From assembly GCA_964646615.1 (NCBI GenBank), contig CAZYEV010000008.1, positions 1-64,000 on the forward strand: a stretch of DNA of 64,000 nt. The letters run 5' to 3'. The notes beneath the pieces are model-generated. The model was not told where the DNA came from. It saw nothing but the letters and a program-made list of their open reading frames with translations, and did no database searches. The translations under genes were made by a program, and so were the position numbers. This document shows, one piece after another, positions 17,863 through 26,691 of this stretch (positions are counted from its first letter, which is position 1; each line of letters opens with the position of its first letter). The stretch is from M3007 sp964646615 (lineage in GTDB: Bacteria > Bacteroidota > Bacteroidia > Chitinophagales > Saprospiraceae).

Positions 17863-18552
17863 ATGCATTACCTGCTCGACCGCATGAACGCCCAGGCCGC
17901 CAGCTGGGAACAACAAGGCGACCAACGCTGCCACTTCCAGCGCTGCTACGGCATGATGAGCGCCAACATGGTACAGGCCATCGCCGATAGACGCTTCCAC
18001 GACGCCGCCTGGGTAGAACGCCTCATGTTGCGCTTCGCCGACTATTATTACGACGCCCTGCACCTCTACGACCAGCAAAGCGACCAGACGCCCGCCGTGT
18101 GGAAGCAAGCGCACGACGCTACCTGCCACCGCCGTTTGCACATCCTGCAACGCCTGCTGCTGGGCATCAACGCCCACATCAACTACGACTTGCCGCTGGC
18201 CCTGTACGACTGCCTGCGCAACGAATGGCCCACCGCCGATGCCAACGCCCGCCAACGCCGCCGCGACGACCACGAAACCGTCAACCGCGTCATCGCCGAA
18301 ACCATTGACGCTGTGCAGGATGACATCATAGAGCCGCGTTCCGTAGCCATGGCGCTGGTAGACCGCCTCATGGGCCGCACGGACGAGTGGCTGCTCGCCC
18401 AACTCATCCGCAGCTGGCGCACCGACGTGTGGCATGTGGCCGTGCAACTGCTGGAGGCCGAAAGCGATGAGGAGCGCGAACGCATCCGCCAGGCGCAGGA
18501 GGCACGTGTGCTCGAGCGCGGACGCGACCTGGCGCTGGAAAACCTCCGGTAA
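17863..18552 (+). CDS. DUF5995-family protein
   Basis: 229 residues. YYDALHLYDQQ, then LHILQRLLLGINAHINYDLPLALYDC and a region rich in charged helices near the end (EAESDEERERIRQAQEARVLERGRDLAL). The GINAHINYDLP motif is the hallmark of the DUF5995 family, all-alpha proteins of unknown function found in Bacteroidota and other phyla. The conserved His and Asp could bind metal, but this is not shown. It is sandwiched between the P-loop kinase (9 bp) and the APH-like gene (17 bp), so the three are probably cotranscribed. Confidence 0.75.
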   Translation: MHYLLDRMNAQAASWEQQGDQRCHFQRCYGMMSANMVQAIADRRFHDAAWVERLMLRFADYYYDALHLYDQQSDQTPAVWKQAHDATCHRRLHILQRLLLGINAHINYDLPLALYDCLRNEWPTADANARQRRRDDHETVNRVIAETIDAVQDDIIEPRSVAMALVDRLMGRTDEWLLAQLIRSWRTDVWHVAVQLLEAESDEERERIRQAQEARVLERGRDLALENLR

Positions 18553-18569
18553 ATGCAGCGTACTCAAAT

Positions 18570-19592
18570 ATGACCTCTGAACAAATCCGAGATATCGTTG
18601 CCCGAAATGCCTATCCCGGCCCAAAAGGGCCTGCCCAGGTCATTGAAACCCACATCTCCTGGGTGCTGCTCACTCCGACATATGCCTTCAAAATCAAAAA
18701 ACCGCTCCAACTGTCTTTCTTGGACTTCAGCACCCTGGAACAGCGCCGGCACTATTGCCAGCAGGAGGTTACCCTCAACCGCCGCTTAGCCCCCGACCTT
18801 TACTTAGGTATCCTCTCCGTGCAGCCCGACGAGAGTGGCGCCCTGTGCATTGGGGCTTTACGGGAAGAGCTTCCGCTGTTGGACTACGCCGTCTGGATGC
18901 ACCGCCTCGACAACAGCCGCCAGATGGATCGCCTGCTGGCGCAAAATGCTGCCAGACATCGCGACATGGAGGCGCTGGCCGAGCAATTGGCCGCCTTCCA
19001 CCGAAAGTACGCCCTAACCGCCGCCGACGCTCCCGGCGAAACCCCCGACGAATACCGGGCTGACTTTGAAGACCTTTTTGCCCACGAACCCATTGCGCGC
19101 CAGCTCTTCGGCGAGGTGGCCACCACCCGATTTGATGCCTGGCAACAGCAGGAACGCCAATTCCTCGAAGCGCACCAACAGCGCTTAGACGAACGCGCCC
19201 GCAACGGCTTCTGGGTGGACGGCCACGGCGATCTGCACGCGCGTAACATCTTCCTGCTGCTCACCAGGCCTGTGGTGTTCGACTGCATCGAGTTCAGCCC
19301 TCATCTGCGCCGCTCCGACGTGCTCAACGAGTTGGCCTTCTTAGCCATGGACCTCGAAGCCCGCGGACACGCGCCCCTGGCCCAGGCATTCATGACCGCT
19401 TACCAGCGCCATTGGCCCTGCATCGAAAGCCCTGAGGACGAACGTATCTTTCTGTATTTCAAATACTACCGCGCCAACGTGCGGCTCAAAATTGCCCTGC
19501 TCCAATGGGCGCAAACACCCACATCCGAAGCGGAAAAAGCAGCGCGACAGTACTGGGCGCTGCTGGAGCAATATGCAGCAGCCATGGCATAA
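18570..19592 (+). CDS. aminoglycoside phosphotransferase-like protein, COG2187 type
   Basis: 340 residues. The start PQVIETHISWVLLT-like segment (AQVIETHISWVLLTPTYAFKI) and KKPLQLSFLDFSTLEQRRHYC are diagnostic of COG2187. The kinase-like catalytic loop is GFWVDGHGDLHARNIFLL, with VVFDCIEFSPHLRRSDVLNELAFLAMDLE giving the metal-binding Asp. In the usual arrangement this domain is followed in the same polypeptide by a COG0645 P-loop kinase; here the kinase is the gene at 17353. The substrate is unknown. It is probably the last gene of a three-gene unit. Confidence 0.85.
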   Translation: MTSEQIRDIVARNAYPGPKGPAQVIETHISWVLLTPTYAFKIKKPLQLSFLDFSTLEQRRHYCQQEVTLNRRLAPDLYLGILSVQPDESGALCIGALREELPLLDYAVWMHRLDNSRQMDRLLAQNAARHRDMEALAEQLAAFHRKYALTAADAPGETPDEYRADFEDLFAHEPIARQLFGEVATTRFDAWQQQERQFLEAHQQRLDERARNGFWVDGHGDLHARNIFLLLTRPVVFDCIEFSPHLRRSDVLNELAFLAMDLEARGHAPLAQAFMTAYQRHWPCIESPEDERIFLYFKYYRANVRLKIALLQWAQTPTSEAEKAARQYWALLEQYAAAMA

Positions 19593-19686
19593 AAACCCGG
19601 ATACGTTCGCGGCAAGGCTTACTTTTGCCCAAAAAGCGCCGGGGACAGGCAGCGCCCGGCTTCAAAACACACGTATAGAGTACAGG

Positions 19687-20583
19687 ATGAAACAGGCATT
19701 TTCGCTAAAAAAAATCAGTGTTATTGCATTGAGCCTGGCACTATGGGGCTGCATCAGCCCGGCATGGGGCCAGCTGCGCACCAGTTTTAAAGTCGGGCTG
19801 AATGCCGCGCGCATAGACGGCCCTTCGGAGACCGACGCCAACGGCAACGCCTTAGAAACGTGGCGCAACGTAACAGGCTTCCACCTCGGCATGGGCTTTA
19901 GCTACTCGTTTACCGACGCTTTTGGCATGCGCGGCGAACTCGTTTACTCCAGGCGCGGCGCGAAGTACACGTTTGACGGTCCTTCGTATCGGCTGTTCCG
20001 CCACAGCGCCGGCGTTACGGAGGCGCGCGGAGACTCGCGCTATTTCATCAACCTGCAAAACGTTTACATTGACCTGCCGGTGCTGGCTTATGCCCGCTGG
20101 AAAGACTTCGAGTTTTCGGCAGGCGTCTATGGCGGCCTGTTGGTGCAGTCCATTGGCGAAGGCTCGCTCGTCTTCACCGGCGGGCGCACGGTGCCGCTGG
20201 GCAATACAGTACCCGACCTGGAATTCAACCTGCAGCACAACTACCGCAAGGACAAAATCGGCGGCGGTGATTTTAGCGAAAAAGTAAACGTGCTGGTGGA
20301 TGGCCGCCCGGTAGAACTGCCGAAAACGATGGGGGCTTACTTCGACCACCCCGAAGGCAGCGGCAAACTTTACAAAGCATTGGATTACGGCTTAGTGGGT
20401 GGCGTATCGTACTACATGAGCCGTTCGCTCTTCCTGGGCGTGCGCTTTCAGTACGGCCTGGCCGACATTACCAACGAAGCGGGCGACCTCGCCAAAGCCC
20501 AGACCAACAACGGCCAACAGGTCTTCCGCAACGACCACGACCGCAACATTCTGTGGCAGTTCTCCGTAGGCTTCGGCTTCTAA
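19687..20583 (+). CDS. outer-membrane beta-barrel protein (PorT-like family)
   Basis: 298 residues from ATG 19687. Signal peptide MKQAFSLKKISVIALSLALWGC...AWGQ. The mature protein alternates amphipathic strands (TSFKVGLNAARIDGP, FHLGMGFSYSFTDAFGMRGELVYSRRGAKYTF, INLQNVYIDLPVLAYARW) and ends in aromatic NILWQFSVGFGF, as expected of an 8-stranded outer-membrane barrel. The NVYIDLPVLAYARW stretch resembles the LEVPLLLKY motif of the PorT/OmpW-like outer-membrane barrel families. The role is unknown. A frame open upstream to 19492 overlaps the APH-like gene and lacks a signal. Confidence 0.8.
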   Translation: MKQAFSLKKISVIALSLALWGCISPAWGQLRTSFKVGLNAARIDGPSETDANGNALETWRNVTGFHLGMGFSYSFTDAFGMRGELVYSRRGAKYTFDGPSYRLFRHSAGVTEARGDSRYFINLQNVYIDLPVLAYARWKDFEFSAGVYGGLLVQSIGEGSLVFTGGRTVPLGNTVPDLEFNLQHNYRKDKIGGGDFSEKVNVLVDGRPVELPKTMGAYFDHPEGSGKLYKALDYGLVGGVSYYMSRSLFLGVRFQYGLADITNEAGDLAKAQTNNGQQVFRNDHDRNILWQFSVGFGF

Positions 20584-20615
20584 AGGCCTGACCCACAAGG
20601 CCTGAGTGCTTTTTT
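20584..20615 (+). terminator. possible terminator after the beta-barrel gene
   Basis: Two AGGCCT copies (20584-20589 and 20598-20603), each self-complementary, can pair with one another; GAGTGC and a T6 run (20610-20615) follow directly after the stop codon. Confidence 0.4.
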
Positions 20616-20667
20616 AGCCACTCCCAAAACCGCATTTTCTCACCCAACCAACATCCCTGACAGATTT

Positions 20668-22263
20668 ATGACGCGCAAAAACACCCTTTCTGTCCTGCTG
20701 CAAATCCTGGCCATTCTGGGCGTGCTGGCAGGCTGCCAGAAGCTGGCTTTAGACGATTTGGAATTTGCCGAGCGCACAGGTGAGTACGCCTTCCCCGTAT
20801 TTGCCACCAGCATTGGCCTGCAAGACTTGATGCTCAAAGTGCTCAACGACTCAGTGGGCGGCGATACCATCGTCATTAATCCCGACCAGACGATGACGCT
20901 CTTTTACAGCGGTGATGTGGCCGAAAAGCCGGCATCGGACATCTTCCGGTTCTTCAACTTCCCGGAAGTGCCAGTGCCCATCAACGATACCTTCTACGAA
21001 TACCCGTTCAACACCCCTGACTCCGTATATATCCGCCGGGTAGAGGTGGGCAGCGGTACGCTCAACTTAGTGGTCAACAACGCCCGCAACCAGCCCATCA
21101 CGGGCACCTTTCACATTCTGCAGATGTCGAAAAACGGGCAGCCGTTCTCCATACCCTTCAGTGTACCGGCGCGCCAGACGTTCATCTCGCCACCCATTCC
21201 ACTTCAGGGCTATACCCTGGCTTCGGACAGCAACCGCTTAGAATTCCGCTACGAAGCCTACCTGCCTGACGGCACGCGCATCAAGATTGACGATGTGCTG
21301 CCCGGCATTGCGGGCATCGGCATCCTCATCCAGGGCTTCACCGCCTCCTATATGGAAGGCTATTGGGGCTACTCAGAGTACCCGCTCACGCTGGACACCA
21401 TTGATATTGACATCAACCAGACCAACCTCAAGGGCAATGTGAAAGTCAAAAACCCGAAGGTAACCATGACCATCACCAACTCCTGGGGCTTCCCCACGCG
21501 CGGGGTGGTCAAGTACCTGAGCTTCATCGGACGCGACGGCAAGGAATACAAACTGGAAAGCAGTGTCTTCTTTAACGATAGCATTGACTTCAACTACCCC
21601 TCCTGGGCCGCTGGCGAAATCGGGCAGACGAAGGAAACGCATGTCGTGCTGGACAGCACCAACTCGAACATCGCCGAAATTTTCAACGCCCAACCCGTGC
21701 GCCTCATCTACGAGGTGGCCGGTATCTCCAACGCCCGAAAAGACCCCAGCATCGTAGGCTTCCTGACCGACAAGAGCACCATCGCCCTGCGCATGAAGGT
21801 GGAACTACTGCTCGAAGGCTCGGCGGAAAACTTTGGCGCCGAGCAAACCATCAACGCCAACTTCGGGCAATTCGCCGACTTCGACACCAGCCGCATCGAA
21901 GCCGTTGAGTTCAAAATCGTTACGGAAAACAACACGCCCATCGGTGCAGCGCTGCAACTGTACTTCTTGGACGACCAGGGGCGTGTGCTGGACTCGCTCT
22001 TCACCGGCGCAACACCGCCGTTTGTGGTGCAATCGCCGCCCGTGAACGCCAACGGCGTCAGCATCGGTACTGCCCGGGCCGAGACGTTCGCTCCGATGGA
22101 TGTGGCCCGCTTTAGTCGGGTGCGCCAGGCCACCTCCATGCGCCTCAACGCCGCCTTCACCACCGCCCAAGGCGGGCAGGTGCCCGTCAAGCTCTTAGCC
22201 ACCCAGGGCATCGCCTTGCGCATGGGCCTCAAGGTGCAAACGCGACTGGGCGGCAAGCCGTAG
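20668..22263 (+). CDS. surface lipoprotein of unknown function, partner of the DUF5723 protein
   Basis: 531 residues. Lipobox GVLAGC (Cys23). The mature part is beta-rich, with repeated Ig-like stretches (VRRVEVGSGTLNLVVNN-like IRRVEVGSGTLNLVVNNA; IDIDINQTNLKGNVKVKNPKVTMTI; SRIEAVEFKIVTENNTPIGAALQLYF) and no catalytic motif. Such lipoproteins are often encoded just before a DUF5723 barrel protein in Bacteroidota, as here (22361). A surface complex of lipoprotein and barrel is inferred from the gene pairing. I do not recognise a named family. Confidence 0.65.
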   Translation: MTRKNTLSVLLQILAILGVLAGCQKLALDDLEFAERTGEYAFPVFATSIGLQDLMLKVLNDSVGGDTIVINPDQTMTLFYSGDVAEKPASDIFRFFNFPEVPVPINDTFYEYPFNTPDSVYIRRVEVGSGTLNLVVNNARNQPITGTFHILQMSKNGQPFSIPFSVPARQTFISPPIPLQGYTLASDSNRLEFRYEAYLPDGTRIKIDDVLPGIAGIGILIQGFTASYMEGYWGYSEYPLTLDTIDIDINQTNLKGNVKVKNPKVTMTITNSWGFPTRGVVKYLSFIGRDGKEYKLESSVFFNDSIDFNYPSWAAGEIGQTKETHVVLDSTNSNIAEIFNAQPVRLIYEVAGISNARKDPSIVGFLTDKSTIALRMKVELLLEGSAENFGAEQTINANFGQFADFDTSRIEAVEFKIVTENNTPIGAALQLYFLDDQGRVLDSLFTGATPPFVVQSPPVNANGVSIGTARAETFAPMDVARFSRVRQATSMRLNAAFTTAQGGQVPVKLLATQGIALRMGLKVQTRLGGKP

Positions 22264-22360
22264 CGATGTATGCCTTTAGCGACCTGGCCTTAAAGCAATA
22301 TACCCACCTGGTCCATTCCGGCTCACCCACCAATACCCATACCCATCCCTTTTGTTTTTT

Positions 22361-23719
22361 ATGAAAAAACACCCTTTTTTATCCCTTTTCCGATATGTGT
22401 TGCTGCTAAATGCAGCGCTGGCTGCCCTGAATGGGGCTGCTCAGCAAGAACTCATGCTCTACCTCAGCCCGGAAACGTGGCACGCCAACGCTGCCAATCC
22501 GGCTTTCTTTCCAAAAGATAAGACCGTGTTCCTGGGCGGCCCAACCATCGGCATAGACGCCGCCCATTCGGGCGACATTGCCTACAACGACCTGCTGCGC
22601 CGCGAGAGCGGGCGCACCATCCTGGACTTAGGCGGTGCCATCAACAAACTGGAACCCGAAAACACGCTTCGCATAGACCAGCGCAACGAACGCGCCCTGC
22701 TCGGCCTTCGGCTGGGCGGCTGGTACCTCTCGGCCGGCTGGAGCCAGCGCACCACCGCCACGGCCACCTACCCGCGCGCCCTGGCCGAACTGCTCTGGTA
22801 CGGCAATGGACCCTACGTCGGTCAGACGCTCGACATCGGCCCAGCCCTGAGCACGGTGCGCTGGGACGAACTGAGTGCCGGCCTGGCTCGCGACTTCGGC
22901 GACCGCCTCCGCATTGGTGCGCGCGTCAAATACCTGTCGGGCGCCGCTATGCTCGTTACCGACGAAGCTCACCGGAAAATACAGGCCTTCACGGAACCCG
23001 ACATCTATCAGCTCTCGCTGCAGACAGACTACGGCTTCCACTCCTCCAGCCTCATCTCAGCGGTGGACACCTCGGGCTTTGGCTACGACCTGTCGCTCAA
23101 CGAGGTAAAAAACCGCTTCGGCCAAAATTCGGGCATCGGTTTCGACGTAGGCGTACAGCTGCGTTTGACTGAGCGCTTCACCCTGAGTGCCAGTGCCTTA
23201 GACCTCGGCAGCAGCATTGCCTGGAAGCAAAACACCGCCTACTTCCGCAGTCAGGGCACGTTCACCTACGACGGCGTATTCATCCCCGGCACCGACATCC
23301 TCAACGGCACGGTGGACAGCCTCGACTTCGGCGCAGCCTTAGACAGCCTCAACGATGTGCTCAACTTCCAGCGCACCGACGCCGAGCTGACCACTTCGCT
23401 GCCCGCTCGCTACTATGCCGCCGCCCAATGGCAAATTCTGCAGCGGTGGGTGCTGGGCGCCGTGCTCCACCACCAGCGCGACGACCGCCGCCAGACGACC
23501 GCCGTGGGCTTCAGCGGACACTGGTCGCCACTGCCCTGGCTCACCGTGGGCGCCATGTACAGCATCAACAATCGCTCAGCGACCAACCTCGGCCTGAGCG
23601 CCGCCGTACGCCTGGGACCCTTGCAGGCCTTTGCCCTGTCTGACAACGCGCTCAATGCCGCTACGCCGTATCGCTCGGCAGCAGTGAACTTCCGCGTGGG
23701 CGGGGCGCTGGTTTTTTGA
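22361..23719 (+). CDS. DUF5723-like outer-membrane beta-barrel protein
   Basis: 452 residues from ATG 22361. Signal peptide MKKHPFLSLFRYVLLLNAALAALNGAAQ, then ELMLYLSPETWHANAANPAFFPKDKTVFLGGP, the conserved opening of DUF5723 proteins (mature start naming early strands with NPA-x-F). Strands such as LRIGARVKYLSGAAML, GIGFDVGVQLRLTERFTLSASALDLG and WTVG-type LTVGAMYSINNRSATN follow, ending AVNFRVGGALVF. A long outer-membrane barrel of unknown substrate. The frame is open three codons upstream from a TTG, but ATG 22361 begins the signal peptide. Confidence 0.75.
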   Translation: MKKHPFLSLFRYVLLLNAALAALNGAAQQELMLYLSPETWHANAANPAFFPKDKTVFLGGPTIGIDAAHSGDIAYNDLLRRESGRTILDLGGAINKLEPENTLRIDQRNERALLGLRLGGWYLSAGWSQRTTATATYPRALAELLWYGNGPYVGQTLDIGPALSTVRWDELSAGLARDFGDRLRIGARVKYLSGAAMLVTDEAHRKIQAFTEPDIYQLSLQTDYGFHSSSLISAVDTSGFGYDLSLNEVKNRFGQNSGIGFDVGVQLRLTERFTLSASALDLGSSIAWKQNTAYFRSQGTFTYDGVFIPGTDILNGTVDSLDFGAALDSLNDVLNFQRTDAELTTSLPARYYAAAQWQILQRWVLGAVLHHQRDDRRQTTAVGFSGHWSPLPWLTVGAMYSINNRSATNLGLSAAVRLGPLQAFALSDNALNAATPYRSAAVNFRVGGALVF

Positions 23720-23796
23720 GCCAATAAAGCGAGCGGTACAACAAAAGACGCTGCGCCAGTACCGGCCTCCTTCTGACCTGGCATCAGGCCCCGGGT

Positions 23797-25074
23797 CTAT
23801 GCCTCCAACCGCAGCACGCCCCGTGGGCACACCGCTGAGCAAATGCCGCAGCCCACGCACGAGGCGCGCACGATGTCTTCACCGCGCTGGGCGTAGGCGC
23901 GCACATCAATGCCCATTTCGCAGTAAGCCGAGCAATTGCCGCAAGAAATGCACTGCCCGCCATTGGTTGTGATGCGGAAACGCGACTTCTTGTGCTGCCA
24001 GATACCCAACCACGCCGCCATCGGGCAGCCGAAGCGACACCACACCCTGCTGCCAAGCAGCGGATAAAAACCCACGCCAACCACACCCGAAAAGGCCGCG
24101 CCAATGAGAAAAGCGTAGGCCTTGTAAAACAGCTCGGAAAACTGCTGAAGCACACCGCGCCCGGTAGCGACGTTGACCCACAGCAGAACCGTCATGGCCA
24201 CAGAAAAGAGCAGCACGCTGTAAATCAACCAGCGCTCCACCCGCCAGGCACGCAGGCTTTTGTCCGACAGGTGGCGGAAAGGGTCGCCCGCCGTTTCGGC
24301 TAAGCCGCCGCAGCCACACACCCACGAACAGTACCAGCGCTTGCCAAAGAAATAGGTGAGCACGGGCGTGCCGATGAAAAACATGGCCAGCCCAAAGAAG
24401 AAGTAGAAAAGACCCAGGTCGGATTTCTGGTAACCCTGGTAGGCCATGGGGGTGCCCTGGTAGTACGACAGCGGCCAGAAATAGGAAAAGTAAATTTCCG
24501 GCTGCTGAAGCCGCACCAGCAGCCCGGGCAGCAGCCAGGCAAACCACAGCTGGAAAAACACCACCGACACCGTGCGGATGCGCTGATAGGCGTTGTGTCG
24601 GTATTTGAAAAAAAACTTGATGCCCATCAGCAGCACGGCCAGTGTGTAGAGCGTGCCATAGACAAACCACTGATCGGCCGCACGCGCGCGCAGCAACTGG
24701 CTCAGCGGTGTGAACAGCTCGACAAGCCCTTTGAGGTACTGCGGAAACCAGTACAGACACACGTAGAAGCCCGTAATGAGCACGCCCAGTGCCCAGCCCC
24801 ACACGCCGCGAGCGGTAAGGCTGCGAAACCACGCGCCGTTGTTGCGAATACCGGCGGGATGCTTGAGGTATTCCTCCCGCACAAAAAGCCACACACCGGC
24901 GGACATCAGCCCCAAAGAGGCCAAAAGCATAGGAATGGGCGCTATCGCCCGACCTGCTGCCCAGGTGATGAGTAGCAGCAACACACCCAGCGCGCCCAGC
25001 GCCAGGGCCACTTTCTGGCGCCAGGGCGTCAGCACCGGCACCGGTTGAGCAATGGAAAACGAATGTTCTTGCAT
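23797..25074 (-). CDS. NapH/NosR-type membrane polyferredoxin
   Basis: 425 residues from ATG 25074. About eight membrane helices, two membrane-proximal Cys motifs (WYCSWVCGCGG and VWCRFGCPMAA) typical of NapH/NosR/RdxA-type quinol-linked proteins, and two C-terminal [4Fe-4S] clusters (CISCGNCSAYC and CVGCGICSAVCP). It probably passes electrons between quinol and a soluble partner. The flavoprotein at 25184-26512 is immediately upstream on the same strand and is the likely partner. A longer frame from a TTG at 25092 lies inside the palindromic repeat and is not used. The repeat (25082-25128) sits just before the start codon. Confidence 0.88.
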   Translation of the reverse strand: MQEHSFSIAQPVPVLTPWRQKVALALGALGVLLLLITWAAGRAIAPIPMLLASLGLMSAGVWLFVREEYLKHPAGIRNNGAWFRSLTARGVWGWALGVLITGFYVCLYWFPQYLKGLVELFTPLSQLLRARAADQWFVYGTLYTLAVLLMGIKFFFKYRHNAYQRIRTVSVVFFQLWFAWLLPGLLVRLQQPEIYFSYFWPLSYYQGTPMAYQGYQKSDLGLFYFFFGLAMFFIGTPVLTYFFGKRWYCSWVCGCGGLAETAGDPFRHLSDKSLRAWRVERWLIYSVLLFSVAMTVLLWVNVATGRGVLQQFSELFYKAYAFLIGAAFSGVVGVGFYPLLGSRVWCRFGCPMAAWLGIWQHKKSRFRITTNGGQCISCGNCSAYCEMGIDVRAYAQRGEDIVRASCVGCGICSAVCPRGVLRLEA

Positions 25075-25081
25075 CTCTTCA

Positions 25082-25128
25082 GTAACCGCCAAACTTGTTT
25101 GGCAAAGTAACCGCCAAACTTGTTTGGC
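25082..25128 (-). repeat. 25-bp palindromic repeat, locus 2 (two copies)
   Basis: Two copies in reverse orientation, starting at 25082 and 25107 (GTAACCGCCAAACTTGTTTGGC, exact 25-bp period), between the stop of the flavoprotein gene and the start of the polyferredoxin gene. Both neighbours are on the minus strand, so the repeat is in sense orientation to them. Confidence 0.95.
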
Positions 25129-25183
25129 CCGCTTCTATGAAAAAAGGAACGATTTACCCTTAGCCCCTCGGCACCTCGCCGCC

Positions 25184-26512
25184 TCACCCTCCCATCCACC
25201 ACCCCACCCCGCGCCGTCGCTTCAGGCGCAGCGTTCGGCCCGTCTGGCGGTTGTACAGGGCGACCAGTTCTGCCTCGTGTTGCGGGTAGAACTCCGGGTC
25301 GAAATTGGCTGCCCCGAGGTTTTCGAGCACCGTTTCGATGGGTGTGCCCTGGCGCAGCCATTGGTCGCACACGAGGTGGCGATAGCGGATGCCCATGAGG
25401 TTGAAGCCCAGCACCGCGCTTGTTGAGCGGTCGTAGTTGATGCGGATGCTTTTGCGCCCATCGGGGTGTTCCCAGTAGAGCGTTTCCACGTCGGGCAGCG
25501 GTGTGGGCGGCACATTTCCATAAACCTGATACTCGATATCGAAGAATTTGGCCGAGTTGAACCAGATACCCGGGTCGTAGGGGGTGGGTTCGCCGCAGAG
25601 GGTGCGCGCCACGGTTTCGCCCATGGCGCGGGCGCTGTACCAGACGGCTTCGATGGGGCGTCGGCCTGGGCGCGGATGGCGCAGTTCGGCGCAATCGCCA
25701 ATGGCGTAAACGTCGGGCAGGTTGGTCTGCAGGTACTCGTTCACTCGGATGCCGCGGCCGATTTCCAAAGGTGTGTTTCGCAGAAAGTCCACGTTTGGGC
25801 TGACGCCGACAGTCAGGCCCACGAAGCCGCAGGCGATTTCTTCGCCGTGCGAGGTGATGACGGCCCGGCATTTACCGCGATTATCGGGCCGGATTTCGCG
25901 CAGCTCTGTGTTCAGCCTCAGGTCAACGCCGTGTTCGCGGATGTGGCGGCTGACCATGTACGACTCTTCGGCGGGCAGTACGTTGTTCCAAAAGCTGGAC
26001 TCGCGCACCAAGAACGTAACCGGGATGCCGCGCGAGTGGAACATTTCGGCCATTTCGATGCCGATAAGGCCGCCGCCCACGATGACAGCGCGCTGCAGGC
26101 CGGCGCTGTGGCGCTCCATGTTTTCCAGATCCTGCCAGTGGTAGAGGCCTTGCACGCCGTCTAAGTCTTGCCCGGGCCAGCCGAATTTGTTGGGCTTTGA
26201 GCCGGTGGCCAGGACGAGGCGGTCGTAGGGCAGCGTGCCCCCATTAGAAGTTTTCAGAGTTTTATTTTCAAAATCAACCTCCTCAACGCGGGCGCGGAGC
26301 AGTTCGATGCGGTTTTTGGCCCAAAACCAATCTTCGTAGGGCTTCAGGTCTTGCGGGCGCAAGTGGCCCATGTAGGCGTACATGAGGGCCGTTCGGCTGA
26401 AGAAGTAGTCCGTTTCGTCGGAGATGACTAAGATGGCGTGTTCGCTCCGTTTACGGATATGACGGGCTGTGGTAATGCCGGCGACGCCGTTGCCAATGAT
26501 GACGATGCGCAT
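25184..26512 (-). CDS. FAD/NAD(P)-dependent pyridine nucleotide-disulfide-type oxidoreductase
   Basis: 442 residues. Two Rossmann folds: FAD site IVIIGNGVAGITTARHIRKRS at the N-terminus and NAD(P) site AVIVGGGLIGIEMAEMF near residue 143, plus LVLATGSKP and the C-terminal FAD motif DVYAIGDCAEL. It resembles nitrite-reductase/rubredoxin-reductase-like flavoproteins. The last 100 residues (VETLYWEHPDGRKSIRINYD and beyond) are a family-specific extension. It is encoded just upstream of the polyferredoxin on the same strand; an NAD(P)H-linked or quinol-linked electron bridge is inferred. No terminal reductase is nearby, so the electron acceptor is unknown. Confidence 0.88.
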   Translation of the reverse strand: MRIVIIGNGVAGITTARHIRKRSEHAILVISDETDYFFSRTALMYAYMGHLRPQDLKPYEDWFWAKNRIELLRARVEEVDFENKTLKTSNGGTLPYDRLVLATGSKPNKFGWPGQDLDGVQGLYHWQDLENMERHSAGLQRAVIVGGGLIGIEMAEMFHSRGIPVTFLVRESSFWNNVLPAEESYMVSRHIREHGVDLRLNTELREIRPDNRGKCRAVITSHGEEIACGFVGLTVGVSPNVDFLRNTPLEIGRGIRVNEYLQTNLPDVYAIGDCAELRHPRPGRRPIEAVWYSARAMGETVARTLCGEPTPYDPGIWFNSAKFFDIEYQVYGNVPPTPLPDVETLYWEHPDGRKSIRINYDRSTSAVLGFNLMGIRYRHLVCDQWLRQGTPIETVLENLGAANFDPEFYPQHEAELVALYNRQTGRTLRLKRRRGVGWWMGG

Positions 26513-26691
26513 AGATGACAGAAAACGGCGTTTTTCAAAATTTTACAAGCTTCGAGCCGAAATTGCCGTAAAGTACGAGACTTTGACTTTGCAGGTTTTC
26601 CATCGCGGTAATTTATCAAAACGTTAAGACGGCTTAGCACCCAACCTTTTCCCTGTAACTTTCGACGTGTAAAGAAGCATCAAAAAAGGGT

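Noticed and set aside
25075..25092. TTG start for the polyferredoxin gene at 25092
   Set aside because: It lies inside the repeat; ATG 25074 starts MQEHSFSIAQ with a better fit to the family.
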